Assembly: GCA_937890525.1 (NCBI GenBank) | Contig: CALADI010000024.1 | Coordinates: forward strand, 30,387-94,386 | DNA: 64,000 nt | Reading direction: 5' to 3' | Source: an uncultured Clostridia bacterium | GTDB lineage: Bacteria > Bacillota > Clostridia > Oscillospirales > Oscillospiraceae | Shown here: positions 1 through 8,336 of the stretch, piece after piece | Layout: every line of letters starts with the position of its first letter | Position numbering within the stretch: position 1 is the first letter of the stretch | Notes under the pieces: model-generated | What the model was told of the DNA's origin: nothing | The model's database searches: none | The model's input: only the letters and a program-made list of their open reading frames with translations | Translations under genes and position numbers: made by a program

Positions 1-1
1 C

Positions 2-751
2 ATTGCGCTGCTGCTGTTTCTGACCCCGCTGTTCCACAAGCCCATTTCTGAGAAGCATCCCTACGGCTTCTTCCAAGTGGAGTCGGTATTCCTCATCATC
101 AAGGGATTCATGCTCATTGCCGTGACGGTGAGCGTGTCGGTGCAGGTCATTTCCTCGGCGCTGTCCGGTGGCAACCCGGTCAGCGGAACAGAGGTTTCGG
201 CGTTCCAATGTGTGCTGGGCGTGGCCAGCGTGATCGTCTATTTCATCATGCGGCGGATGAACCGAAAGGTGTCCTCCCCCACGGTGGACGCCGAACTGCT
301 GGGCTGGCGCATGGATATCGGCTACAGCTTCGGTCTTTCGGCGGCGTATTTTGCCTCCATCTTTCTGGAGAAAACGCCGGCGGCGTTCCTTGCCCCCTAC
401 TTTGACCCCCTCGTAGCGGTGCTGGTGATGCTGTTCATGCTGCCCGAAAGCGTGAAGATGCTGTGGGACGCCATCAAGGATGTGTTCCTCTTCCCCCCGG
501 AGGAGGAGACGGTGAACCGCATCAAAGAGATCTGCGGTCAGATCATGGAAGAGAATCACTTCGTGCCGAATTTCTATGACATCACCAGAACCGGCAGACG
601 GCTGTGGGTGATGGTGTATTTCGACATTCCCGGATCCTGCCTGCAGGTGCGGGAACTGGAGCGGGTCAGCAAGGCGGTCACCGCCAAGCTGAATGAGGAG
701 TTTGACAACTGCTTCTGCGAGCTGGTGCTGTCGCCGGAGACAGGGGAATAA
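2..751 (+). CDS. Cation diffusion facilitator (CDF) family transporter, 3' part
   Basis: The reading frame is open from base 2, so the gene starts before the window and only its last ~249 residues are visible. The visible part holds HPYGFFQVES, which matches the conserved loop after TM1-2 of CDF exporters (family consensus HPYG), then membrane segments, a DPLVAVLV helix typical of TM6, and a cytoplasmic C-terminal domain ending VLSPETGE. CDF proteins export divalent metals (Zn, Fe, Mn, Co) in exchange for protons. The metal cannot be assigned: the usual HxxxD pair of TM5 is present only as an Asp (WRMDIGYS). An internal GTG at 77 is not a credible start because the homology runs through it. 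A strong terminator follows directly. Confidence 0.75.
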   Translation: MALLLFLTPLFHKPISEKHPYGFFQVESVFLIIKGFMLIAVTVSVSVQVISSALSGGNPVSGTEVSAFQCVLGVASVIVYFIMRRMNRKVSSPTVDAELLGWRMDIGYSFGLSAAYFASIFLEKTPAAFLAPYFDPLVAVLVMLFMLPESVKMLWDAIKDVFLFPPEEETVNRIKEICGQIMEENHFVPNFYDITRTGRRLWVMVYFDIPGSCLQVRELERVSKAVTAKLNEEFDNCFCELVLSPETGE

Positions 752-753
752 CG

Positions 754-797
754 CATCGGAGCGGTCACAGATCAGGTGACCGCTCCGATGTGTTTTT
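754..797 (+). terminator. Intrinsic terminator after the CDF gene
   Basis: A 15-bp perfect stem (754-768 with 776-790) with a 7-base loop is followed by GTTTTTCTG. The T-run is on the plus strand only, so it serves the CDF gene. The last codons and stop of lgt, convergent on the minus strand, lie inside the hairpin. Confidence 0.85.
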
Positions 798-1584
798 CTG
801 TTGGATGGCGCTTGGCGTCCATGTACCAAGTGACGGCGGAGATTCCGAATAAAACCACGGACAGGATCTGGGAAGTAGACAGCCCGAAAAGAAAGCCCCG
901 GTAATCATCCCCCCGGAAGAACTCCAGCACGAAGCGGTACACCGGGTAGATCAGCAGGTAGAGCTGAAGCAGCCGCCCGGGCAGCTTGCCCCGCTCCAAC
1001 AGATACAGCAGCAGGAAGAACAGCAGAAGATTCAAACATCCTTCCACAAGCTGAACGGGGAATCTGGGGATAAAATTTGCACCGGGAGCGGCAGAGAACC
1101 GATAGATGAAACCATGACGCCACTCCACGCCATAGCAGCAGCCCGACAGAAAACAGCCCAGCCGCCCGATGGCATGGAACAAGGGGATAGCGGGGGCGGC
1201 GGTATCGGCATAACGGCCGATGTCCAGCCGGCTGCGCCGGGCGTAGAGCCATGCGGCGAAAATGCCGCCGATGAGCCCGCCGTAAAAGACCGAGCCGCCG
1301 AAAATGAGAATGAGCCGGTTCAAAAGGTCAGACCAAGAGGAGATCTGGGACAGATTCTGCACAAGGTGGATGATATGAGGAAAATTGGTCACACCGTACA
1401 GCATATGCCCGCCGATGACGGCGCCCAGCCCGGCAAAGAGCATCATATAGAGCATGTGGATCTCGTCCAAGCCTTTGCGGCGTGCTTGACGGTAGGTGAA
1501 GTACAGGATCAGCAGGATGCCAATCAGGGCGGTGATCATGTACACGGATATGGTTTTTCCAAAGAGAGTGAAATTGGGTATCAT
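772..1584 (-). CDS. lgt: Prolipoprotein diacylglyceryl transferase
   Basis: Lgt transfers diacylglycerol from phosphatidylglycerol to the lipobox cysteine of prelipoproteins in the cytoplasmic membrane. The 270-residue length is normal. About seven hydrophobic segments are visible. The family signature region reads HAIGRLGCFLSGCCYG, with the conserved Arg and Gly, followed by the FPVQLVE helix and a C-terminal FRGDDYRG that resembles the usual R(G)D/E motif. The start chosen is ATG 1584 (MIPNFTLFG): GGAG lies 6 bases upstream, whereas the in-frame ATG at 1590 abuts it. A longer open frame upstream has no coding character. It is downstream of a DUF4190 gene but separated from it by a terminator. 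Confidence 0.93.
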   Translation of the reverse strand: MIPNFTLFGKTISVYMITALIGILLILYFTYRQARRKGLDEIHMLYMMLFAGLGAVIGGHMLYGVTNFPHIIHLVQNLSQISSWSDLLNRLILIFGGSVFYGGLIGGIFAAWLYARRSRLDIGRYADTAAPAIPLFHAIGRLGCFLSGCCYGVEWRHGFIYRFSAAPGANFIPRFPVQLVEGCLNLLLFFLLLYLLERGKLPGRLLQLYLLIYPVYRFVLEFFRGDDYRGFLFGLSTSQILSVVLFGISAVTWYMDAKRHPTEKHIGAVT

Positions 1585-1593
1585 AGGCATCTC

Positions 1594-1633
1594 CAAAAAA
1601 GAACGCAGACACAAGGAACTCCCTGTGTCTGCG
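1594..1633 (-). terminator. Intrinsic terminator between the DUF4190 gene and lgt
   Basis: A 10-bp stem CGCAGACACA/TGTGTCTGCG (1604-1613 with 1624-1633) is followed on the minus strand by TTCTTTTTT. It ends the DUF4190 transcript just before the lgt ribosome binding site, so lgt expression depends on read-through or a promoter not seen here. Confidence 0.8.
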
Positions 1634-1649
1634 AAGGGTATCAATAGGA

Positions 1650-1973
1650 TCACATGGCTCCGGCAGCGGCGCCGACCATGCCCAGAGCACAGACCACGCA
1701 CAGAACGCTCAGTACGCCCATCACAACGCTGATGATGCCCAGAACCAGACCTGCAACGGCCATGCCGGTGGGCTCCTGATTTTCTTTGGCGGTCTTCATG
1801 GCCTTAGCGCCGAACACGATACCGAGAACAGCCAGCACAAAGGTGAAATTCTGGACAACGGGAATAAAGGAACCGACAATGCCCAGAATACCGCACACCA
1901 GAGCGGCGATGGACATGCCCTTGGACTTGGGTTCGCCAGAAGGATTGGCAGGGGTGTTGAATTCTTCATTCAT
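1650..1973 (-). CDS. DUF4190 small membrane protein
   Basis: A 107-residue protein: a hydrophilic N-terminus (about 20 residues, Pro/Ser/Lys rich), then two hydrophobic hairpins separated by KAMKTAKENQEPTG. The pattern of Gly-rich 'ALVCGILGIVG' and 'AGLVLGIISVVMG' segments is that of DUF4190, a family of unknown function common in Firmicutes. AGGAGG lies 9 bases before the ATG. It has its own SigA-type promoter and terminator and so is probably monocistronic. Confidence 0.75.
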   Translation of the reverse strand: MNEEFNTPANPSGEPKSKGMSIAALVCGILGIVGSFIPVVQNFTFVLAVLGIVFGAKAMKTAKENQEPTGMAVAGLVLGIISVVMGVLSVLCVVCALGMVGAAAGAM

Positions 1974-2008
1974 AGTGGAGCCCTCCTAATATTGTTTTGT
2001 ATGGTCTG

Positions 2009-2037
2009 ATGTTAGCATAGCGTTCACAAAATGTCAA
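2009..2037 (-). promoter_or_regulatory. SigA-type promoter of the DUF4190 gene
   Basis: TTGACA (2037-2032) and TAACAT (2014-2009) are separated by 17 bases on the minus strand, 35 bases upstream of the DUF4190 start. Confidence 0.75.
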
Positions 2038-2115
2038 CATATTTTCGGTGTTTTCGACAGGATGCTCCTCCGATCCCGGCGGCGTTATGGTGCTGGAGTA
2101 AAAATCAGATTTATT

Positions 2116-2144
2116 TTGACAGAACTCCGCAAAATAGCTATAAT
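2116..2144 (+). promoter_or_regulatory. SigA-type promoter of the NSS transporter gene
   Basis: A perfect TTGACA, a 17-base spacer and a perfect TATAAT precede a short leader (2150-2206) that contains a small CCTAC/GTAGG hairpin. Confidence 0.85.
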
Positions 2145-2206
2145 AATAGGAAAAACCTACACCCTGCGGCGGGGTAGGCAGATGAGAGAAGAGAGCGAGG
2201 AATACA

Positions 2207-3550
2207 ATGATGAAAGAGCGTGAACGACTGTCTTCCCGGCTGGGGTTCATACTCCTGAGTGCGGGCTGTGCCATCGGGTGCGGCAATGTGTGGAAATTCC
2301 CGTGGATGACCGGGCAATATGGCGGCGGAGGTTTCGTGCTGATCTATGTGATCTGTCTGATCCTGCTGGGGCTGCCGGTGCTGACCATGGAACTGTCCAT
2401 CGGGCGGGCGGCGCAGGCGAGCCCTGTGCGGATGTACCAGAAGTTGGAAAAGCCCGGGCAGAAGTGGCATCTCCACGGATATTTTGCCCTGTTTGGCAAT
2501 GTGTGCCTGATGGCTTTTTATACGGTGGTGGCAGGCTGGATCTTGTATTACTTCTATAAGTTCGCCGTGGGACAGACGGCGGATCTGGGGTTTGCGGCCA
2601 TGATCTCCGATCCCGGCATCAACATGGTGTTCATGCTGATCGTGGTGGCGGCGGGCTTTGGTCTGCTCAGCTTCAACCTTCAGGGCGGTTTGGAGCGTGT
2701 GACCAAGTATATGATGGTGGCGCTGCTGGTGCTGATGGTGGTGCTGACCGTCAACAGCGCCATGCTGCCCGGCGCAGAAGCGGGGCTTGCGTTCTATCTG
2801 CTGCCGGATTTTGGCAAAATCACCCCGGAGGTAGTGGTGGGCGCCATGAATCAGGCGTTCTTCACCCTCAGCACAGGCATCGGATCTATGGCCATTTTCG
2901 GAAGCTATATCGGCAAAGAGCGGTCGCTGATGGGGGAATCCGCCCGGATCATCGTGCTGGATACCTTTGTGGCGGTGGCCGCCGGACTGATCATCTTCCC
3001 GGCCTGCTTTACCTATGACCTTGAGGTGGGGGCGGGTCCTGCCCTGCTGTTTGATACCATGGCCACGGTGTTCAACCATATGCGCGGCGGACGGCTCTGG
3101 GGCGCTGTGTTCTTCCTGTTCATGGTCTTTGCATCCATGTCCACGGTTTTGACGGTTTTCGAGAGTATTCTGGCCTGCGTCCGGGAGCTGACTGGGTGGA
3201 GCCGCCCCAAGGGCGGCGTGGTCTGCGGCATCGTCATTGCGGCCATCTCCACCACCACGGCGCTGGGCTACAGTCTGATCCATTTCCAGCCCTTTGCACC
3301 GGGGTCGGCGTTCCTGGATTTCTGGGACTTTCTGGTGTCCACCAATCTGCTGCCCTTGGGCTCGCTGCTGTTCGCCGTGTTCTGCTGCTCCAAGCGCTGG
3401 GGCTGGGGCTGGGACAATTTCTTGGCAGAAGCCAACGCCGGCAAGGGCATGAAAGTCCGCCGGTGGATGAAGCCCATCTTCTGCATCTTTGTGCCTGCGG
3501 CAATCATCGTGCTGTATGTGGTGGGGCTTGTGAACTTCCAATGGCGCTGA
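2207..3550 (+). CDS. Sodium-dependent transporter, NSS/SNF family
   Basis: A 447-residue, 11-12 TM secondary transporter that moves an amino acid or related amine with sodium. The N-terminus reads SSRLGFILLSAGCAIGCGNVWKF, which is the TM1 sodium/substrate site of LeuT-type proteins (consensus GNVWRFP), here followed by PWMTGQYGGGGFVLIY. TM6 and TM8 regions (FFTLSTGIGSMAIFGSYI, FASMSTVLTVFES) are also recognisable. The start is the first of two adjacent ATG codons. The substrate cannot be read from the sequence. The next gene follows after 28 bases. Confidence 0.88.
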   Translation: MMKERERLSSRLGFILLSAGCAIGCGNVWKFPWMTGQYGGGGFVLIYVICLILLGLPVLTMELSIGRAAQASPVRMYQKLEKPGQKWHLHGYFALFGNVCLMAFYTVVAGWILYYFYKFAVGQTADLGFAAMISDPGINMVFMLIVVAAGFGLLSFNLQGGLERVTKYMMVALLVLMVVLTVNSAMLPGAEAGLAFYLLPDFGKITPEVVVGAMNQAFFTLSTGIGSMAIFGSYIGKERSLMGESARIIVLDTFVAVAAGLIIFPACFTYDLEVGAGPALLFDTMATVFNHMRGGRLWGAVFFLFMVFASMSTVLTVFESILACVRELTGWSRPKGGVVCGIVIAAISTTTALGYSLIHFQPFAPGSAFLDFWDFLVSTNLLPLGSLLFAVFCCSKRWGWGWDNFLAEANAGKGMKVRRWMKPIFCIFVPAAIIVLYVVGLVNFQWR

Positions 3551-3578
3551 GGTCTGCGCAGCGCAGCAAGGAGGAAAA

Positions 3579-4040
3579 ATGGATATTTGCATCCGATGGG
3601 CAGAAACTGGCGATTACGACAGCGTGGAGTCCATCATGAAACAGGTTCAGCAGCTTCATATTGACTGGCGTCCGGATATTTACAAGACAGCCGACCCGGT
3701 GTATTCCCGGGAGCTTTTTGCGGATCTGGTGAAACAAAAACATATTTTGATCGCCCAGACCGATGCAGGTGTAGTGGGGATCGCCACATTTGCATATCGG
3801 CACATTGCATCGGATAAACAGGTGACGAGGGATGTGCTGTTTGTGGAGGATCTGGCGGTAAAAGATGGTTATCGTGGACAGGGCATAGGAACACTGCTGA
3901 TGGAGCATATGAAGCAGAAGGTGGTGTCAGAGCATCTGGATGGGCTGGAACTACAGGTGAATGCCCGGAATACTTCTGCGAGAAAAATGTACGCAAAACT
4001 GGGATTTACGGAGAAATCCATCAATCTGGAATTGTTGTAA
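3579..4040 (+). CDS. GNAT family N-acetyltransferase
   Basis: A 153-residue GNAT-fold protein. The acetyl-CoA binding motif A is seen as VEDLAVKDGYRGQGIGTLL (R/QxxGxG/A pattern), followed by the typical C-terminal LQVNARNTSARKMYAKLGF. AAGGAGGAAAA precedes the ATG. It is 28 bases downstream of the NSS transporter and may share its transcript. The substrate is unknown. Confidence 0.85.
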   Translation: MDICIRWAETGDYDSVESIMKQVQQLHIDWRPDIYKTADPVYSRELFADLVKQKHILIAQTDAGVVGIATFAYRHIASDKQVTRDVLFVEDLAVKDGYRGQGIGTLLMEHMKQKVVSEHLDGLELQVNARNTSARKMYAKLGFTEKSINLELL

Positions 4041-4043
4041 AGG

Positions 4044-4079
4044 ATGCGGCACTGCCCGGCGGGGGCGGTGCCGCATTTT
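4044..4079 (+). terminator. Intrinsic terminator after the GNAT gene
   Basis: A G+C-rich stem (ATGCGGCACTGCC with GGCGGTGCCGCAT, one G-T pair) is followed by TTTT. It lies 4 bases after the stop codon. Confidence 0.8.
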
Positions 4080-4211
4080 GCAGGCAAAGGCGCTGACCCC
4101 TCAAAAGAGCGGGGATGTTCGCAGAATCGGCGGTGTGCGGTTGCAAATGCAGCCGTGGACTGGTATAATCGGAGTGATTTTATTTCAATTCAGAAAGTGG
4201 GGAATAAAACG

Positions 4212-4700
4212 ATGCCCTCTAAGGCTCAACTGCCCGAACCCCGGGATATTTTCGACCGCATCATGGGTCTGCCCGGTCTGCGTCATTTCTACGGGCTGTA
4301 CGCAAAGTATAAATCGGTCCTGCTGTATATCTTCTTCGGCGGGCTGACCACAGTCATCAGCATCGGCTCCTTTGCCCTGTGCAATCAATGGCTGATGGTC
4401 AACGAGCTGATCGCCAATGTGATCTCATGGATCTGCGCCGTCAGCTTCGCCTATGCCACCAACCGGGTCTGGGTGTTCCGGTCCAGCGCCAAGGGAGCGA
4501 GGCAGATCCTGTCCGAAGCCCTGTCCTTCTTCTCCGGGCGGCTGGTGACGCTGGGCATCGAAGAGATGATGCTGCTGGTATTCGTGACCATTGCCCGCAT
4601 GAACGGCATGGTCATCAAGGTCATCGCCCAGTTCGTGGTGCTGGTGCTGAACTACTTCATCTCCAAGCTGGTGGTGTTCCGCAGCAAAGCGGGCAAGTGA
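4212..4700 (+). CDS. GtrA family membrane protein
   Basis: A 162-residue protein with four predicted TM segments. GtrA proteins are thought to help move polyprenyl-linked sugars across the membrane for cell-surface or teichoic acid glycosylation. Seen here: YIFFGGLTTVISIGSFAL in TM1, FAYATNRVWVFRS between TM2 and TM3, and the repeat of that pattern in LNYFISKLVVFRS at the C-terminus; both are family hallmarks. The start is ATG 4212 (MPSKAQL); a longer open frame from 4044 runs through the upstream terminator and is not coding. The next gene, also a membrane protein linked to glycan handling, follows 119 bases later. Confidence 0.85.
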   Translation: MPSKAQLPEPRDIFDRIMGLPGLRHFYGLYAKYKSVLLYIFFGGLTTVISIGSFALCNQWLMVNELIANVISWICAVSFAYATNRVWVFRSSAKGARQILSEALSFFSGRLVTLGIEEMMLLVFVTIARMNGMVIKVIAQFVVLVLNYFISKLVVFRSKAGK

Positions 4701-4819
4701 CCTGTGCATCCGCTTTACAGTCATGGGGACGGCGCAGGAGTATATTACAATCTATTTTACGGCGTTAGCGGTGGATTTCGGCAGAAGCGGATCTCCCATG
4801 CCGGGATAAGGAGATCATT

Positions 4820-6688
4820 ATGGAGCAAAGTCAAACCGTCACCGGAACAAATCAGCGGTGGGCATCTGGGATCCGGCGGCTGATGCTGGGGTGGCTGACG
4901 GCGGCAGCGCTGGAATATCTGCTGCTGCCGGTGCAGGCGCAATGGCTGGGGAACTTGGAAGGCTTAGCGCAGATGTCGCTGATTCGGCTGATTGCCGTGA
5001 CCTGCGGGGTCTTCTGTGTGCTGAGTCTGATCGGGAAAAAGCATGATTCTGCCCGGGCAGAGCGGTGGGGGATCTTTGCCATGGGGGCGCTGCTGGTGGT
5101 TTCGGCGGTGCGCCGGTCGTATACTGCTCCATTTTGGTGGGGGTGCCTGTTGCTGATGGGCATTGTCACCGTGTATGCTTTCTTCGGCTGGAACGCAGCG
5201 CCGGAACCGGCATCTGTGCCGGGTACCCGATCCCGGGGTTGGATGTGGGGAACTGGGGCGGCAGCAGCGGCGGCGCTGATATTTTTGAGCGTCTGGACGG
5301 TGAGCCGGGTCTACACCCTCAGCACGCCCACCTATGACATGGGGCTGTTTTCCCAGATGTTCCACCATATGAAAGAATCCGGACTGCCCATGACCACATT
5401 GGAGCGGGACGGTCTGCTTTCCCATTTTGCAGTCCATGTATCCCCCATTTACTATCTGATGCTGCCGTTCTATGCCCTGATCCCCAGTCCGGTCACTTTG
5501 CAGGTGCTTCAGGCGGCGGTGCTGATCTCTTCGGTGATTCCCCTGTGGAAACTGGGACAACGGCACGGCATGGCAGGATGGCAGCGGTTTGCCCTGTGCG
5601 TGGTGCTGCTGGCGTATCCTGCCCTGGCAGGGGGTGTAAGCTATGACCTCCACGAGAACTGCTTTCTGACGCCCCTGCTGCTGTGGCTGTTCTACGCCGT
5701 GGATGTGGGGCATATCCCGGGCATCGCCCTTGCCGGCGGTCTGACCCTGCTGGTCAAGGAGGATGCGGCGGTCTATGTGGCGGTGATCGCCCTGTGGATG
5801 ATCCTGCGAGGGCTGCTGCGTGAGCCGAAGGACCGGCGTATGCTGGTGACGGGGCTGACCATGCTGGGGGCATCGCTGATCTGGTTTTTCTTGGTCACCG
5901 GGTATCTTGCCGGCATGGGCGATGGAGTGATGACCTATCGCTATGACAATTTTATCTATGACGGGTCTTCCTCGCTGGTCACGGTGGTGCTGGCGGTGCT
6001 GAAGAACCCCATGAAGCTGCTATATGAATGCGTCGATGCAGAGAAGCTGCGCTACATCGGGCTGACCATGGTGCCCCTGTTGGGGCTGCCGCTGATGACC
6101 CGGCGCTTTGAGCGGTATGTGCTGCTGATCCCCTATATACTGGTGAACCTCATGTCGGACTACACCTATCAGCACGATGTTTTCTTCCAGTATAATTTCG
6201 GCTCCGGAGCATTTCTGCTGTATCTGACGGTGGTGAATTTGCAGGATATTCCCAAACCGTCCCTTCGAACGGCAGCCATTGGCTTGGCTGCGGCGGTGAG
6301 CCTGGGGTGCTTTGCCGAGGAGATCCTGCCAAAGGCGGTGGAGTATCCCCAACGCCTTGCCCGGTTCTCCGGCTATTATAGCAAGATCCGCAGCGCGCTG
6401 GATCAGATCCCGGAGGGGGCGCCCACCTCTGCCACCACTTTCTACACCACGATGCTGTCCCGGCGGGATGTGCTGTACGATGTGAAGTACAGCTCAACGG
6501 AGCATATTTTGCAGACGGACTATGTGGCTATGGATCCCAGATATCCGGATACTTATGACCAATATGCCACCGCCGGGGGCAATGACGGATTTCAGCGGTT
6601 CGTGGAGCTGCTGGAACAGCAGGGCTATGAGCGGTGGCTGGAGCCGGATGACTCGCTGGTGATCTACCGCCGAATGATCGACGAATAA
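4820..6688 (+). CDS. DUF2079 polytopic membrane protein
   Basis: A 622-residue protein with about 12 TM segments. After a variable N-terminal block of four helices it carries TPTYDMGLFSQMFHH, then LLSHFAVHVSPIYYLMLP, which are the DUF2079 signature (consensus YDLGIFDQ and HFSPI.YL..P). The family is related to GT-C type glycosyltransferases by topology, with an acidic/His pair in the first extracellular loops; enzymatic function is unproven. Together with the preceding GtrA gene this suggests a two-gene surface-glycan unit (inference). The C-terminal ~120 residues are soluble. A clear terminator follows. Confidence 0.8.
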   Translation: MEQSQTVTGTNQRWASGIRRLMLGWLTAAALEYLLLPVQAQWLGNLEGLAQMSLIRLIAVTCGVFCVLSLIGKKHDSARAERWGIFAMGALLVVSAVRRSYTAPFWWGCLLLMGIVTVYAFFGWNAAPEPASVPGTRSRGWMWGTGAAAAAALIFLSVWTVSRVYTLSTPTYDMGLFSQMFHHMKESGLPMTTLERDGLLSHFAVHVSPIYYLMLPFYALIPSPVTLQVLQAAVLISSVIPLWKLGQRHGMAGWQRFALCVVLLAYPALAGGVSYDLHENCFLTPLLLWLFYAVDVGHIPGIALAGGLTLLVKEDAAVYVAVIALWMILRGLLREPKDRRMLVTGLTMLGASLIWFFLVTGYLAGMGDGVMTYRYDNFIYDGSSSLVTVVLAVLKNPMKLLYECVDAEKLRYIGLTMVPLLGLPLMTRRFERYVLLIPYILVNLMSDYTYQHDVFFQYNFGSGAFLLYLTVVNLQDIPKPSLRTAAIGLAAAVSLGCFAEEILPKAVEYPQRLARFSGYYSKIRSALDQIPEGAPTSATTFYTTMLSRRDVLYDVKYSSTEHILQTDYVAMDPRYPDTYDQYATAGGNDGFQRFVELLEQQGYERWLEPDDSLVIYRRMIDE

Positions 6689-6693
6689 AAGAG

Positions 6694-6729
6694 AACAGCA
6701 CCAAAGGATTGACCTTTGGTGCTGTTTTT
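6694..6729 (+). terminator. Intrinsic terminator after the DUF2079 gene
   Basis: A perfect 14-bp stem, AACAGCACCAAAGG with CCTTTGGTGCTGTT, with a 5-base loop and a following TTT. Confidence 0.88.
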
Positions 6730-6785
6730 GCCGGAAAAAGGGAGGTATTCCCGGCAATATGGAGAAAATGAATCGGGCAAAAGAA

Positions 6786-7021
6786 TCAGATGACCATGAG
6801 ATCCAGAGGAAGCTGGTTGAGGGAATCCGCTCCGGTTTCGGACAGCTTCTTGGAGATCTCGTCGATCAGCCAATCGTAGTCACCCACATGCTCGGCGGGG
6901 AAGGAGATGTTCCGTGCTTTGGGGTAGCCCAGGAAGGGAGTGCCCTGGCTTCGCTGGGCAAATGCTGGTCGTAGTCCTCCGGCAGTCGAGCATCCATGTA
7001 GCCGCCGGGGATCAAAGACAT
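6786..7021 (-). pseudogene. Frameshifted small gene, third in the ECF sigma operon
   Basis: The ATG at 7021 overlaps the stop of the upstream gene as TGATG, so the two are translationally coupled. The frame begins MSLIPGGYMDARLPEDYDQ and then needs a one-base shift near 6945 to continue as TPFLGYPKARNISFPAEHV and end LNQLPLDLMVI at 6786. With the shift corrected the product would be about 78 residues. The family is not recognised. Without correction translation ends in unrelated sequence after about 50 residues. Either the gene is decayed or the base is a consensus error. Confidence 0.55.
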
Positions 7022-7686
7022 CAGGAGAGGGCTTGGGAGATCTTGTGGAAAAATGTCTCGGCAGGGAAAGAACTGCCGGGGGTGGCGTCGCAGACCATAT
7101 TCCCTCCGTGGGCCCGGTATATGCCTTGACTGTGCCCGGAGACAGAATAGCGGGTCTGCCCCTGCTCGTCCCGGGCTGTGAGAAATACAACGGCTTCGTC
7201 CCCAATCTCAAAATGAGCAATGAAATCCCCGGTGCTCAGGGCTACCCCTTCCGGGCAGTCCGGCTCATCCACATAGATGGAGATGGTATCGCCGGGGAGA
7301 GCATCTCCACGGTAGATGCCTGTGACCTGCGCCTGATATTGGGTTGTTCGGTGATAGGCAGTGTCGGAGGGAAGCTGCTGGGCGGACTCGATCCGAATCT
7401 GATAGATACAGTCGGCGTAGCACCCGTCGATCCCCACATTTTCTTCTGAGGGCAGCGGGGTAGATGTGACAATGGGCTCCGTGGGAGAGGGAGCCGGTAC
7501 CGTCGGGTGGGTGATGGCCTGCATGGTCGGAGGAGGGAACATGGGATCCAGCCACACTACGCCCATGCCTACGGCGGTCACGGCAGCCAGACACCCGGTC
7601 AGAATCTTTCTGCGCTTTTTGCGCACGCTGCGCTGCTGCGCAATGCGCCTAAGTGCGCTGTCGGCCATTTCAGAATAGGTTTTCAT
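7021..7686 (-). CDS. Membrane-anchored protein encoded with an ECF sigma factor, possible anti-sigma factor
   Basis: A 221-residue protein: a basic cytoplasmic N-terminus (MKTYSEMADSALRRIAQQRSVRKKRRK), one TM segment (about residues 28-46), a Pro/Thr-rich linker and an extracellular domain of about 150 residues with two Cys. This architecture and the 17-base overlap with the sigma gene fit an anti-sigma/sensor, but no zinc-binding anti-sigma motif (HxxxCxxC) is visible. The ATG lies in GGGGATTTGGGATG inside the end of the sigma gene. A broken small gene follows in TGATG overlap. Confidence 0.6.
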   Translation of the reverse strand: MKTYSEMADSALRRIAQQRSVRKKRRKILTGCLAAVTAVGMGVVWLDPMFPPPTMQAITHPTVPAPSPTEPIVTSTPLPSEENVGIDGCYADCIYQIRIESAQQLPSDTAYHRTTQYQAQVTGIYRGDALPGDTISIYVDEPDCPEGVALSTGDFIAHFEIGDEAVVFLTARDEQGQTRYSVSGHSQGIYRAHGGNMVCDATPGSSFPAETFFHKISQALS

Positions 7687-8228
7687 CCCAAATCCCCTCC
7701 TTTTGCAGTTCTTGTCTCAGGGCGAGCCTTGCCCGATAGGCCAGCGATTCAATGCCGTGGACGGTTTTGCCCATGATTTTGGCACATTCCTTCCCGGAAA
7801 AACCCCTCGAAGTAGATCAGCCATAGGATCTGTCTGTGGGATGGGATCAGATTTCCCATGGCGTGGTGGAGCCTGCGGTCCCGCTCTTTGCGAAAATAGT
7901 GGCTTTCCGGATCGAGCCCTTCCGATAGCGGGTCTGTAACCGTTGGGGACAGAGGGATCGTCCGTCGGCAGCGGCGCAGATGATCCCGGGCGGTGTTCCT
8001 GCCAATGGTGTACAGCCATGTCTTAAAGGACGCTTTGCCACTGTAGTGGGGGCACTTGACCCCCAGCTTGACGAAGGTATCCTCGGTGGCGTCCTCGGCA
8101 AGGGTCACATCGCCGGTGATGCCGGTGAGGAAAAGGACCAGTCCATCCATGTACATCTGGACGAGGGAAACAAAGGCATCCTGATCCCCGTGGAGATACC
8201 GCTTGTAGTATTCGTCGCCTTGATCCAT
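7670..8228 (-). pseudogene. ECF-type RNA polymerase sigma factor with a frameshift
   Basis: From ATG 8228 (AGGAGG 9 bases upstream) the protein reads sigma region 2 (LAEDATEDTFVKLGVK, then FKTWLYTIGRNTARDHLRR) and the start of region 4 (IPSHRQILWLIYFEGF). At the five-base T-run (7798-7802) the frame is lost. Removing one T restores SGKECAKIMGKTVHGIESLA, the region 4 helix-turn-helix, ending at 7670 with a 17-base overlap with the next gene. As written, the product stops at 7749 without a DNA-binding helix and should not recognise a -35 element. This is either a real inactivating indel, phase-variable slippage, or a homopolymer error. Confidence 0.8.
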
Positions 8229-8299
8229 ATGACCACCTCCTTTCTGCTCTTTATACGGTGCAAAAGCCCGATCCCTCACGCAGGTAAGGGCAAAAATGC

Positions 8300-8330
8300 A
8301 AAAAAAGAGCCCGTCCTTTCGGACGGACTC
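8300..8330 (-). terminator. Intrinsic terminator after murA
   Basis: On the minus strand GAGTCCGTCC-GAAA-GGACGGGCTC is followed by TTTTTT, 6 bases after the murA stop. Confidence 0.88.
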
Positions 8331-8336
8331 GGAAAA

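Noticed and set aside
2138..3592. Long open frame on the minus strand opposite the NSS transporter
   Set aside because: It is an antisense shadow in high-G+C DNA: no family match, His/Gln-rich composition, no ribosome binding site. The same applies to 13597-15225, 16895-18451 and 20087-21538.
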